A stretch of 64,000 nt of DNA from Mansonella perstans. Taxonomy: Eukaryota > Nematoda > Chromadorea > Rhabditida > Onchocercidae. The notes under the pieces are model-generated. The model saw only the letters and a program-made list of their open reading frames with translations, was not told the origin of the DNA and did not search any database. The first letter of the stretch is position 1. Each line of letters opens with the position of its first letter. The DNA lies in the NCBI GenBank assembly GCA_037074765.1, contig JBAMDO010000196.1:44120-108119 (forward strand), read 5' to 3'. Positions 1-12,500 of the stretch are shown piece by piece. A program made the translations under genes and the position numbers.

Positions 1-513
1 AACCTGGAAAAGTTCCTCTTAAAACTTGTGAAAAAGTTTCTGCTAAAACTATGAATGAGATAGAGTACTACTACAAATAATTTTTTAAATTTTATCACTG
101 TGCTCATAATTATAACGCTACACTAATCTATATACTGTTTCCATTTTAGTCATTGTTTAGCTACATACGAGACAATTGGACCATTGGCGGTATTTTAACT
201 GAATGAGCTATATTGGCCATATCTAGTACACATTGAAAATAATGAAATGTGAAATGAGATTCAATGAATTCAAATCATTTTTTCAAAATTGTTTGCCAAT
301 AATCAGATATCAAATATCAGTCTTCGTTGTAATAATTAGAATTTGTTTTTAAAAAACTTTAAAACAAGACTATTCGTGACAGAACTCATAATGCATGCAA
401 TGTTGATGAAAAAAAAAAAAAAAAAAAAAAAAAAACGTGAATTTTTTTATGATAACATCAAGAAGGACTATGAACGTGATAAATTTATATAAAAAAAAAA
501 AGAAAGCTAACAC
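1..513 (-). other. Intron 1 of the MIG-2-like gene
   Basis: No coding sequence with Rho-family motifs can be read on the minus strand here, so this is taken as the first intron, running off the window edge. It holds a roughly 25-base A run at 411-436 (T run on the sense strand) and another A run at 491-500. Confidence 0.6.
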
Positions 514-630
514 AGTAGGAACATATTCTACTGGAAACGAATCGGTAGTGTACGATATTAACATGCATGTTTTACCAACTGTACCGTCACCAACCACAAC
601 ACATTTGATTTGGCGTGAGGGTGCAGACAT
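514..630 (-). CDS. mig-2: MIG-2/Rac-like Rho GTPase, first coding exon (partial)
   Basis: Rho-family small GTPase that cycles between GDP and GTP at the plasma membrane and controls the actin cytoskeleton. MIG-2 acts in cell and axon migration in C. elegans. The exon encodes the first 39 residues: a short N-terminus, the P-loop GDGTVGKT (residues 14-21) and the switch I start SFPVEYVPT. The order [16 protein letters not shown] matches MIG-2 better than CED-10 or CDC-42 as I remember them. The ATG at 628-630 was chosen; one in-frame TTG lies just before it. The reading ends at a donor (GTGTTA after 514, or GTTAGC after 512), and frame then runs into an intron with a long A/T run. Exon 2 is not visible in bases 1-513, so the rest of the gene lies left of the window. 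Confidence 0.85.
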
Positions 631-3600
631 CAATGAAATACAACTGCTACCGTACTGTTACCGTTACCGGATAAAACATGCAATCCAGAATCGAAAAGAA
701 TATTTTCCTATAAAAAAAAAAAAAAAAACAATTTTCAAAAATTTTTCAAATATATGAAATTAATTGATGAAAGAAGAATCGACAATCTATATAACTCTTT
801 TTCAATCACAAAAGTTTACCCAATCGCTTACCCATATTTGCAAAAAGCTCTATTATCTGCTTTAAACTCGCTAATTAAATCAAACCAAAATATCTCGCTG
901 TAAAAATGTAGCAAATGCATAAACTCGCTATGAAAACTAAGTCTTATTGTTTTGATGCAAATTGCTGCACACAATTATCATTGATATCATGATAATTTGA
1001 TAGTAATATGATGGGAGAAAATATCTTCAATATTATAACTGTATCAATTTACCTTCGATATTATATCTGTATCCAGTTATATTTACCTCTTATGCAATCA
1101 ATCAAATATCACATCTTAATTTTTTTTTTCCTATCAAATTCTCTTTATTTTTAGTAAAATTGATGTTTTATCTACAGAGCACTTTTATTACTCATAGCTC
1201 TTCAAAGATTTTTTTGTTATCATAAATATATATATATATAACAATTGAAGGCAAATATATCAATTTGAAATAATTCTTAAAATAAAATGATTGTTTCAAA
1301 TAAAAAAAAAATAAAATGATTGTTTCACTGATTGATTGATTGATTTTTGCTTCATTTTTGATTCTTAGTGTGATAATTCTCTCTTAAATAATAATTCTTA
1401 ACAAAATAATTGTTTCACTGATTGATTGATTTTTTTTTTGCTTCATTTTTTCTTTTTTGATTCTTAATTTGTATGGCATAATTTCAATGAAAATGCTTAG
1501 TATAATTTTTAAAGAAAGTTTGCAAAAAAGGATAAAAAAATTTCAAATTTAGCTAAAGATAATAAGAAAAACTAAAAATGTTAAGAAAAAAAAAAAAAAA
1601 AAAAAACTCCAGCGGTAAAGCAAGTAGCCATAAACGAATGACTGGACAATTGATGCTATTGCTACAATCGATTACTTGTTGACCGATACTTCTTTCCTAT
1701 CCGTTGTCATTCAAAGTTGGAACAATAATGTAAATGTTGTCGTAGATACTATATTACTGTTGTTTAACCAATTCAGTCACTTATCATTATTTTCATTGCA
1801 AGTATTGTTGCTCAGTAATCAATCGGCATTTTATAAGTTAATGATAAATTTTAAACATTTCATCTTCAAATATAATTTTTTTAAACTTTACGAATAAAGT
1901 GCTTGAATTTTTTAAAAATATGTTGAAGATCAAATAAAATGTTTAAATGATAATATTTTATATCTATGATGAATTCTTTTAAAGGAACAAAAGTACAATT
2001 GAGCATTGAGATTTATTCTTTTTTTTTTATGAAAATGATGTTATAAAAAAGAATAATTCAATTCCATTCTCATAAAAAAAATATTACAACCAGACAAATG
2101 TTTTAAATTCGGGCAAATACATTACAACTATGACTATGGCGCTAAATATCATAAATGATATCGATTAAATAATAGTTAATTCTCTGTAATCAATAAAGGA
2201 TGATGGATAATTGTCTCAGTGATTATCAGTGCCAAAAAATATCATAACAGTCACAAAAATAAATGGTATAGGTTACAGAGTGTATCACAAATATCAACAG
2301 AAATGTGCATGATGCTTTGCAAATTTCAAGTTTTCCAAATATGGAAACATTGAACGTTGCAACTTTTTCATACCTACTAGAAGATGTATGCTTAAAAATG
2401 AGTATCAACCATGCTATGAACAATTATGAGTATGAAAATAAAAGTATGTAGAAAGGATTGAATCTTTCAGCAGAAATTCAATTATTAGCTTTTGTCAGAT
2501 GATCCACATTCAATGCTAATTATTTACATTGGGGTATAATTAAATAGCATCTAATTGACCGATAATATCCAGCAGAAAGAATAAGCAAACAATTCATGCA
2601 AAAAATGAAACATCTTTTCAAACTAAAAGTATTCTAAGAAAGTGAAAAGTTGACTGATTCATCACAAGTATCCGATGAAAGATCATTAATGGTAACATAC
2701 ATTTCTGCTTCTCCAACACATTTATAGCTATCAAACTGTGTGATGTGTGATTGAAAAGAGCATTAGCTTCAGAAGATTTCGGATTTACAATTTTTTTTTT
2801 TTTTTTTTTTTTTAATAATCGGTCTTCTACTTTAACCCTGAATTATTAATTGTTAAATGCTCATTAAGATAGTCGCCTTAAATGTGTTAAATATAATGGA
2901 GCAGCAAAGACTGCTAAAAATCAACAGCTATGGAGATTTTTTATCATCTAATAACCAAACATTCACAAATTATGTGAGGAAAATCATGGGATTTTGATAA
3001 AATTACTGAATGTCGAAAATAGTAAGAAATATTTAAATTATTTTAAATATTTAAGAAGAGGAAAATGATTGTAATATAAATTTAACATATCACATAAAAA
3101 ATTCCTTTACTTCCGTTCATGAATAGAATCGGAATTATGAGAAAATAGAATTGCATTCTGATTTTGTAGTAATCAGAAAATCGTAAATGAAAGAAGAAAG
3201 ATGAAGAAAAATTCGGCAATAATTTTAAATGGAAAATTTGCATAAGAAATGCGATCATATTATTACCATCAATACATAGTATATATATTGCCTGCCATAG
3301 ATCTGATGATGAGAAGAAGAAGAGGATAAATAATGAAAAACACTGAGAAATCATCACATTTATTCTTGGAACGTTCAGATCAAGAGGCGGTTTCAAAGTA
3401 CGATTTTATTCGTTTGTTCGATAACATTTGTGCTTTAAGACAATGTGAAATAAAATGAACTAATGAATGAAAGTAATGATGAGCAAGTATATCTCAGAGT
3501 ATATGACTTAATTAAAGTATCAAGCACCTAATTGAGAACTAAAGTTGATCACAGTGTGATTTGTAATGATTTAGATCTTTTTTTTCTGATCATAAAAAGA

Positions 3601-4324
3601 TTCGTGTGAATACAGTCATTTTTCATGGAAAATTTTTTTAGAGTTATGTCAAAGAAACAATGCAATCGAACGACATCTTTGACTAAAAAATGCATTTCTG
3701 TTAGTTGCACTTATTTAATTTTAAATGCGTAGAAAATGAAGCGCAATTAACATATCAGTGATCAAGTCATTGGGGTTAAAATATTTTAACTAAGTAAATA
3801 AAATTGTAATACAATGTAATAAAGGCAAATTGAGATTTGATCTGCAAGAGAGAGGTATTAAAGTTGAGTGGAAACAAGTGAAATTTAGTACCATCATGGT
3901 TGAAAAGTGACAAAATCAGCATTTATTTTTTCATAAGTTGAAAATCTAATAGATATTAAAATATTTCAAAAATACTTTGTGTAATTTATAAAATGGTAGC
4001 AATTTCAACAATTAAAATTAAGCAACTTCAAATGCATTTAAGAAAGGGAAAAATGATAGAAATAGTGTTGGAACAGATTAAAGATTTATGATTAAGAGAT
4101 TTACACACAAAAAGAGAAGGTTGACGACAATGTAGCTTTCTTTTTGATGTGTCATAAATTACAGCCCGCAATTTCAAGACAATTTAAAAACTTTCGACTT
4201 AATCCACAAGTCGAAAAAATATTAACAAGTTTAATTTTGAAATATAAATGAAATTAATTTTTACCAACAGATTTTTTTATTTAATTCCTACTTATATTAT
4301 TAATAACTTAATTTATATTACAAG
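631..4324. other. Intergenic DNA between mig-2 and the small gene
   Basis: This 3.7-kb AT-rich stretch separates two divergently transcribed genes. The short ORFs in it (near 1676-1897, 2226-2423 and 3082-3396) have low-complexity, Phe/Leu/Ile-rich translations without motifs or splice context, and I treat them as chance. It holds a direct repeat near 1270-1467 and several long A or T runs (about 1589-1606 and 2791-2812). Promoters of both flanking genes should lie here; no element can be pinpointed. Confidence 0.5.
1270..1467. repeat. Imperfect tandem direct repeat
   Basis: Two copies (about 1270-1367 and 1391-1467) share in order TAATTCTTAA, ATTGTTTCACTGATTGATTG, a T-rich spacer, TTGCTTCATTTTT and GATTCTTA. 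Copy 1 contains an internal duplication of AATAAAATGATTGTTTCA (about 1280 and 1311). The CTGATTGATTGAT core is itself a GATT microsatellite. Function unknown. Confidence 0.6.
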
Positions 4325-5521
4325 ATGCCACCAAAGCAAAGTTTGATAGCCGCATTGCTGAAGAAACAAAAGAAAATGAGACAAATAGGATATGAATCCT
4401 ATGTAAACCCAAATGCACAAGAGAGCTCCTACTACGACCCTGACTTGGACATTAGTGTAAATTTTAAGCTTTTAATTTATTGCAACTAAGCATTATAAAA
4501 ACCAGAACCGGAAAGGAAAAATCGTGATAAGAGAAATTATTTCAGAAATACATACGGAATGACGACGTTCGATTTCCACCGTCGCCTATCACTATTCCAA
4601 ATATCGTCCTTCCTCAAGTCTTTCCGATAACTCGTACGGAAAGTACTGAAAAGTAATGCTTGAATCTCCAAGAATTATTCAGATTCTAAAGAATGATTTA
4701 AGCCTAAACATCCCTAAAATGATGAGAAATGATGAGTTGCTCCTATTCTTGAATATCGTCAGATTATAATTCAAAAAAAGTAGAGAGTAGGCTATTATAT
4801 TTGAAGGACCATAAAGGCCAACAAAAAATTTATTTGACCAGATATTTTGATTCTTTGCAATTCAAAAATTTTTAAAATAGCAACTTTCGACTTTGACACT
4901 TAAAGAAATCGTCTGTTAAATCATATGAAAGGTTCAAATTTCAAAATTTTTTATAATATTTGGTTTGAGAACATGAACACTTTCCCTTCATTTTGAAAGG
5001 AAATATCCACCATTTTCTTATGGAAACCTTTATAATTATTTTCAATTTGTAAATAAGTCGACTTGAACAAGATATCTGAATAAAAATATTTACCAATGAT
5101 AGAATTAGACAGGATGATTTAACATGGATGATTAGACAGAATATGCTTCTTCCGGAAAATGGATTGTGCTGAATGAGAGTACCCAATGGGTCAGCTGATG
5201 AATGGAATAATTTGATCTAATACAGTTAAAATAAATCGGCGAAGAGGAGAGCATTAGGAACAGCGAAGAGTTTATAAATGCAAACTGAAAAAACAAGTAC
5301 TTTTCAAACTGTTTAACAAGTGTAACAACTTTTGATTCAGGAATATCTATCAATGTCTACTTCGCAACACACGTAAGGCACCTCACAACTTTCTGGAACG
5401 CAACAATTCCGGTTCCATTGAGCTACCTACCAGTGGTCCTCACGATTCATTGAATTCACATGATGCATTCGAAATTTTTGCATGGAATCAAAGTAATTTT
5501 TTAGGAGCGGAAAGGATATAA
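4325..5521 (+). CDS. Unrecognised 139-residue protein, three exons
   Basis: I do not recognise this protein. Exons 4325-4456, 4546-4652 and 5341-5521 join in one frame (132+107+181 nt, 140 codons with TAA). Donors are GTAAAT and GTAATG; acceptors are TTATTTCAG and TTTTGATTCAG. The ATG directly follows ATTACAAG, a possible trans-splice acceptor. The N-terminus is basic and helical (LLKKQKKMRQ, residues 11-20), followed by a Tyr/Asp-rich patch (SSYYDPDLDIS), a Pro/Ile-rich segment (FPPSPITIPNIVLPQVFP) and a polar, Ser/Asn-rich C-terminus. No signal peptide or membrane segment is seen, so a soluble protein is inferred. If the second donor is skipped, exon 2 ends at TAA 4654-4656 and gives an 80-residue form. 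The gene converges on emsy. Support is only from phase-coherent splicing and codon-like composition. Confidence 0.55.
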
Positions 5522-5615
5522 AAAACCCCTTTATCAAGGCTGAGCAGCTTGACTTCTAATTTAAACACTTCCTTCCATTCAGTGCCTTGCTTTAACCGAT
5601 ATATATATATATGTG

Positions 5616-5651
5616 GTATTTGGTTTGTATATATATATGTAAACCAAATAC
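5616..5651. repeat. Inverted repeat, 11-bp arms
   Basis: GTATTTGGTTT at 5616-5626 is matched exactly by its reverse complement AAACCAAATAC at 5641-5651, around a 14-base TA-rich loop. It lies between the 3' ends of two convergent genes, where it could fold in either transcript. Confidence 0.7.
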
Positions 5652-6102
5652 TTTGATTACAGAAAAAAAACGGGAAAATACTGAAGAAACAGGCATACAT
5701 AAACCTGCAAGCGAATACTGCTACTGCTCGAACAATAGCGAACCTTACTGATTCACGTGTTTGCAAAATACAGCGCTATAAGCTCTAAACACAGAACCCG
5801 TCATAAAATTTAACAAATTATCCAACAGTTCAGTTCCATATTTCTACAGATTTTCATCAAGCGTCAAAGCGCGGATTTTGGAGGGAAAAAAGCATAGAAA
5901 TCTCTAGCAGCAATACCAAGAAAACTCAAAACAGAATCGTATTTTGAAAAGGATAATTATTCATCATTATAGACACCGAATTTTCAAAGTTTTTACTTAT
6001 ATTTGTGATATACAAATACAATAAAATCGAAATCATGTTTACAAGAAAAAGCTCATTCATTATATAAAATCGGCTAGAAAAGGCCTCTTTGAGTGAAATT
6101 CA

Positions 6103-6126
6103 ATTAAGGTATACATATACCTTAAT
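6103..6126. repeat. Palindrome, 11-bp arms with 2-base centre
   Basis: ATTAAGGTATA and its exact reverse complement TATACCTTAAT flank a CA centre. The palindrome lies about 470 bp downstream of the emsy stop codon, probably in its 3' UTR or just beyond. No terminator role is claimed. Confidence 0.7.
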
Positions 6127-6595
6127 AAATGAACAATTAAATTTTGCATGGAAATAAGCATAAAAACTAACCATGTCACTAGACAACCACAAGATTTATA
6201 AAAAAAAATATGCAGCGCACTGTACGAAACGATACAATAAATTAATTTTAAACTATATCAGAACTGACAGTAAGCTATTGGTTACAACTTCTGCATAGCC
6301 ATGGATTTCAAACCAAACAGTTTAATGAAAAAAGCATCCCTGCAACATCAAGTATGTCATTAACTTCCTTGCTTCGATTTATTCTTTCAAAAAGTAAAAC
6401 AAAACTGAAAGTTTCTACGTGGGAAAAAATAAATTCAAGTAAGATGAAATCAACTGAACTGACATGAACAATATTCTAAAATCCCATCATAATATTTAAC
6501 AACAATGCAATAGAAATTTGCAGTACAAATAATTTCAAAACTTGAAATTTATAAATACAGTCTGCAAAAGAGCAATAAACCCTATAAATAAATTG

Positions 6596-9500
6596 TCACT
6601 GAATACACTGTGAAGCAGTAACATAATTAATGACATTTTGCCCATCCTGATGAATTAGACCATTCGAATATTGTCCCGGCACCAAATGACTATCATGATT
6701 AAGATTTCCACCCTGATTTGCTGTATGATAACTAACAATCATCGGAGCTCTTTCGCTAACAGCACCTAAAAAAACTAATAGAAAAGACAAAATCAGTATT
6801 AATGAATTTTCGTGAGATTTCAGCAAATTTAAAATCTTGATCAGATAACGAATTGTAAGCAAAATTGCTTTGCTGGATGATCATGATGTCGCAGTTTGTA
6901 GAGAAATACTGTGAAAAAAAACACGCCTATTTTCAGAACATATAGCGGCTAAGTTGCATAGTTTCAATTGATCAGTCTGCTCTGACGGAACACAAGCAAA
7001 AGGTATTTATTAACAAATCAAAAAATATATATATAACTGAAAGAAATATGGCGCGAAACTGATGCAAATGGTGGAAACTAACATTGCTGAAGTCCTGATA
7101 CTTGCACATTAGTTGGATTATTATCATAATCAGAGAGAACAGAACGTGATTCGGGAAGCAAGACCTCATCACATTCCAAGCGAACTAAAATGCAGTAATC
7201 TCACGAAACAATGATGATTTCTTCAATAAGCTATCATAAATCCCAAAAAATTTCTTGAATAATCTCATAGGTACAACAATATGCTAATTACATTCTTCAT
7301 AATTTTCAAACATTCATGCTTATTACAGAGTTACATAAAGTTATGTATTGAGAAAGCAATCAAGTAAAAACTTATACCCTGCGATGAAGTCTCAGCTGGA
7401 TTTACTGCAACTAATGATCTGCCCACATTTGTTCCATGTTCATGCTCCACTGATCCATCGTTACCTGAATAAAATCATGAAATCATCTGCATAAGATTAT
7501 ATAATGGGAATAGAATAAAGATGTTAAACTGCTGAAAACTTGAGTTTTGACTCTACGATTTTTCGAAATCTCGTTATTGTGGTAAAAAGGACTCAACTAG
7601 CTTAAATGGTTCCAAATCTAACATAAACGACTTTTTTAAAGCGAACTTTTTTCCCCACTAACGAAGAAGATAGCAACGACCGCAAATTAAAAAATGCAGC
7701 AGCAATAAAACCGTAGCAATATGAAGAAAACTTGAAAGTGTGGTATGCAGCATAAAACTCAGATGTCAGAAATAAAACCTTGTGTTATAGAATTAACAGC
7801 TGCAATAGTATCTAGATCGGATTGCTGCAACTCCAGATTATCACTATCAATGTGTTGGAGCTGTACACTGGCTGCAAAGGAGGTATTATGATCAAGTGCT
7901 GTAGAAGTAATAGTGTGTGCACGCTCTGTTGCTGCTGCAACTGTGGATGATGATGGTACAGTACGATGGGTTACTCGAAGTGTTGACTGAACAGGCAGCT
8001 GTTGTTGCTGCTGTACAGAACGTGAATTCGCTCCTTTCATCTCGGTTAAATTTATAAAAGGTGCGACCGAAGTCGAACATCCTTGACGTTGATTTGCGAC
8101 CGAAAAACGTGATGAACTGGTTAGAATGAACGGTCGAGGTGCTGGTCTGAAAAAAATATTTTTTTCAATGAGTGAATCTATCCACTGCTCTAAAAAATGG
8201 TTTTTAAAAAGGTAACAAAATTCAAAAATTCAAAAAATTTTTTCTGGACAGATGAAATTGGAACATTCAGGAATTAAAAATTACAATAACCTTCTAACGG
8301 TACGATGCTGACGAGAAGCAGCAGCTTGAGCAACTAAACGTTGAATTTCACTCGAAGTTATTGTTTGTGGCTGTAAGTGGCACGCAGATGATGCACTTGG
8401 TCCGGATGATATGGTATAGGAAGAGCGTGGTGAAGCTGATGATACTGAACGCATGAATCCAACAACAGCATTTGGATTGCCGTAACAAGGTCCAGCTGGA
8501 TTATTGTAGGCTGATACTATTGGTGATGCATAAAAACGTTGTCCACTAGATGACCTACAAAATAAATGTAACATGCGAAAACAAAATAAAATGGTCCAAC
8601 AAAGAGAGCTTTTCACATTATAAATATTGCTGTTAAGAATTTCAAAAAACTAGCAGAAAGTGATGACTTGGCAGTACACTGCCACTATGTGGAACAAGAA
8701 TTTGCTTTCTGATTCAGATATTCATTCTCTGCTCTCTATTTTGAGGACGACCAGATATCAAGAATGAAAAACCAAAGCTGCCACAAAGCTTTCTACCCGC
8801 AAAAAAAAAAATCTAACTTTCTACAAATATTTCTAATGGTACGAATATGGCGTAGATTCTCAACATGATGTAGATTTTCAGTTACAATTATTAAAATTAT
8901 TTACAACGACATTATCCATTATTCGAAATTATGCTCACACTATACGTAATAAATAACTTTTCAAACCTTATGTACGCTCGCTGTACTGGTTGCTGTATCC
9001 TAAACACATTTTGAGCATTGGATAGTTGTCGAGAAAAACCAGAATTTCCGTCGAAGATTGCCGTTTCATTCCCGCCGGACGATAATGTTCGGCTCCGTTT
9101 TATAACTACACCTAAATAAATGCACTTAATGCTGATAAAACAAATTTTTATCAAACATTTGGCTGCATTTAAAACGTCTAAGTTGTATAATTTTACACAA
9201 ATTTTTTTGCATATAAAAATGAGGTCTCACACATCTCTCACTTCTTGCGCCTTTAGTATGCAGATGTCTGCTCGGTTGTTAAGCTGCTCGCAATAATAGT
9301 CTAATCATACCTGGTAACCTAATTACACCTTTGCAAAAAATGTCACAGTAACCTAATTACATTTTTGCAAAAATGCAGCTGTTTATAGATAAACAAATAA
9401 CTCAATATGTGTTTGGACCTGAGGTAAACACATGGGGAACTTGAAATCTTCCGGAATTGGTTGCGGAACTTGTAGCTACTGTACGAAACGCTGGCAGTGC

Positions 9501-12500
9501 TGTTGTATGGGAGGACTGAGTACCAATGACTGATGAATTACTTGACAATGACGATGTAGATGTGAAATTTGAAATAACTGATGGCGATGTCTGTCTTTGT
9601 GGCCTGGAATAAGTATAATGTCAAAAGTGAGTGAAAATGAAAAATCCAATTTGTATTGGATTTTTCATTTTCATTTGGATAATTTGTATTATTAAAGTGC
9701 CGCGGAACGATTTAGAAAAAAATCTCCAAATTTCTAACCTTAAACTCTAAATCAACTTTTAGTTAAATTTTCGACCCAATAACGACCAATCATTGAAGAC
9801 ATAACTAGCAAGAACATGAACAGTTTTCAAAGGTTAACTAAATAATTAGTTTAGATTGCAGTGAAATGGATTTGAAAATCAGAACTCAAAACATTATCTG
9901 CTAGGGTTTACAATTTAAGTTCAACACAATTCAAGGTTCAAGATTAAACAATAATTCTCTACTAAACATACCGTCGATCAGGATTTCCACGAATGGGTTT
10001 ATTTTTCTGTCCCGGAGCTGGCGACTGAAACCTGAACGGTAGCACTCGCGCACATGTAGCAGATAAATCGCGCTAAAGCAAAAAAGGAGTTTCCAATCAT
10101 ATTCCAGAAAATGAAAAGTTAGAAAGATGTGAAAGCATGAAAAAAAACGAAGTATCGAAATAAAAGAAACACACGCGAAAAAAGAGAAATACAAGTGGAT
10201 TAAATTTATTTTATACAACTTTATCCCTCAGTTATGCTTATGCTTGAAAGGCTTTACTAGTTCCTTAACTTTACTTGATTCAACGGAGTTTCTGATCAAC
10301 ACTGCTGTCTGAAAACTGTTCTCAGTTTTCAACAGCATTTTTGTTTCTGGAAAAAAGACCTTAAAACAACAGAGAATAATTAATGGATTTTTCCACTGCA
10401 ACTAAGTAATGAAAAATTAATATCATCTGTCTTACCCGTCTTTTTTTCGGCCTTATGTATTCTCCAGCAATCTGTGAATCAAAATCTTCATCACCTGCAA
10501 ATAATATCATCTAACTTGAAGTAAGGTCCTTAATTTAGAAAAACAATTAAGATAAATTTTTTTTCTTTTTTATAGCAATTCCTTTTCTTTGGGGATAGTG
10601 CGAAACAGAGCTGTTATAAGAACAAATAAGGATGAGAACCAAAACAAAGAGGGAAGTCATAATCTAAAAAAAATACCACAGCTATTTCATGTAAAAATTT
10701 TTGTCCAAAACAACCTTGAGCACCACATTTCGATATAAGAATAGCTTGATCAGCAGAAGTAATCACTGGAGTTGAACTGGAACCCAATGATGAGCAGGGT
10801 GTTGTCAATTCATGGAAATTTGGACGTGCTGTACTTGTTGATGGTGTTATATCATAGCAAAGCGTTGTTTTTTGGCTTGGATTACCAACATATAATTCCT
10901 CTGCACTCGGAACCATTTTTGTGAATTGTTGAGTTTCATCAAATGGCTAAAAAATTTACGTTGTAAGTATGATTCGAATTTTCATTCACTTAATAACGAC
11001 GAGATTTTACTCGTTCTTCAAGTTAAAAATAGTAGGAAGTCTCAAAAAAAAGAATACCTTAGAGATTACCCTATGTTATAATAAAAACATTTGTAGCTAT
11101 TAGAAGTTGAATAACACTAAAAATTAAAAAATATTCGGCGTATCTGTCAATTGGCATACGATGAAAACACTGTGAAGTAATCCACATCATGAAGGAATAT
11201 ATCAAAAAAAAAAAAAAAAAATTCTACCCATTTAATGCCAAAAAGTATCTAGGTGATTTATATCAAATGGAAATTTAATAACCAATGTTTCAGTTTTGAT
11301 AAGACCAGAAGCTGCACGAGAAATTCGTGTACCACCCTCATTTTCATCGGAATGCAGCGTATCAACACGCCCTCCATAATCGCTCTCCGTTTCACGCAGT
11401 AATAAGCGCAGCCTTTCTGGGACTGTAACAAACAATATTTACATTTGGAAAACGGCAAAAGGAGTTTATAAATGATGAATGAAGCCAAAATTCACGTGAA
11501 TAGTTTCCCAGCAGAGCAATTAATGTCTTTAAATTTTAACATAATAACAGTTAGCAAAAGGCATAACAAACGATGAAATAGTGTTATAGCAACCTACCAT
11601 AAGGAGCTTTGGGCAATGCAATCATTTCATGCAATGCAGTATTTGCATCTCGCAGCTTTTCATTATGCGTCTTTGCAAGTCTCAGCAATTCATTTGCAAC
11701 ATTTTGGTTTACATCACTGCCATCACCAATATCCTCTTGAATGGGAATCTCAAAATAAAAATAAATAATAAAGCAGGATGATTCTGTTTGCCGCATAACT
11801 GCAACCATAAGTGTTGCAAAATCAATATCTGACTTGTGATAAATGAAGATAGAATACATTAAAGCGATATCAAAGTATCTGGTGCAAATGATGCATCGTA
11901 TATTTATCAGTTCTGAAACTCACATCGTCGTAATATGGTATCGGATCAAAGCCTTCGATTCCCCACTGTGCATAAGTATCATACGATGGACTTAAACTAA
12001 AAAAAAGGAAAAAATATTTTTGAAGACGGCATAATTACGAAACAATAGAATTTCTGTTGATCTAACATTGAAAAACACTCAAATTAAATATCCTCTATTT
12101 GAAATAAAGCACAAGGCAACAAGCAAAAAATTATTTTTCACTTAGTCTGCAAATAACGGATATATTTAGAGGAACAAAAGATATACTTCTGCGCTATTTT
12201 CGTCAACAATTCATCATTAGCTGCCTGTCGTATTTCAGCGTGATAAGATTCATCAGATATGCTATAAAATTAAAATTCCTTCAACCAAATATTCATAAAA
12301 AGAAAAATTTTGTACTGCATCATAGCTCCACATAGATATATATCAAAGTCTAAGTGAAATCATGAAAAAATCAATCATCATATCATTAAATAGATGATAA
12401 CTAAAGTATGAGAACGTACAATAGTGCTGTTTTGAGATGCTTGAGCAATACTCTTTTGTAATCATTCAGCATCCCTTGCGCACGGAAAGCGGAAACAACC

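Larger units (their letters stand above)
5522..6595. other. Convergent 3' flanks of the small gene and emsy
   Basis: No convincing gene. The two flanking genes end towards each other, so much of this should be 3' UTR. It contains two palindromes (5616-5651 and 6103-6126) and AT dinucleotide runs. Minus-strand ORFs near 5488-5766 overlap the last exon of the small gene and have no recognisable content. Confidence 0.5.

Noticed and set aside
437..757. 106-codon plus-strand ORF
   Set aside because: It is the antisense of the MIG-2 first exon plus an A-rich intron; the minus strand carries the recognisable GTPase P-loop.
3082..3396. 104-codon minus-strand ORF
   Set aside because: Phe/Ile/Leu/Ser-rich, with no motif and no splice context; expected by chance from AT-rich sequence.
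4546..4656. Small gene ending at TAA 4654 as a two-exon, 80-residue protein
   Set aside because: Possible, but the GTAATG donor at 4653 joins in phase to a 60-codon exon at 5341-5521 after a good acceptor, so the three-exon form is preferred.
9632..9673. Hairpin as a microRNA or mirtron
   Set aside because: The stem is only 19 bp and the hairpin is not bounded by the intron ends; too short for a standard precursor.
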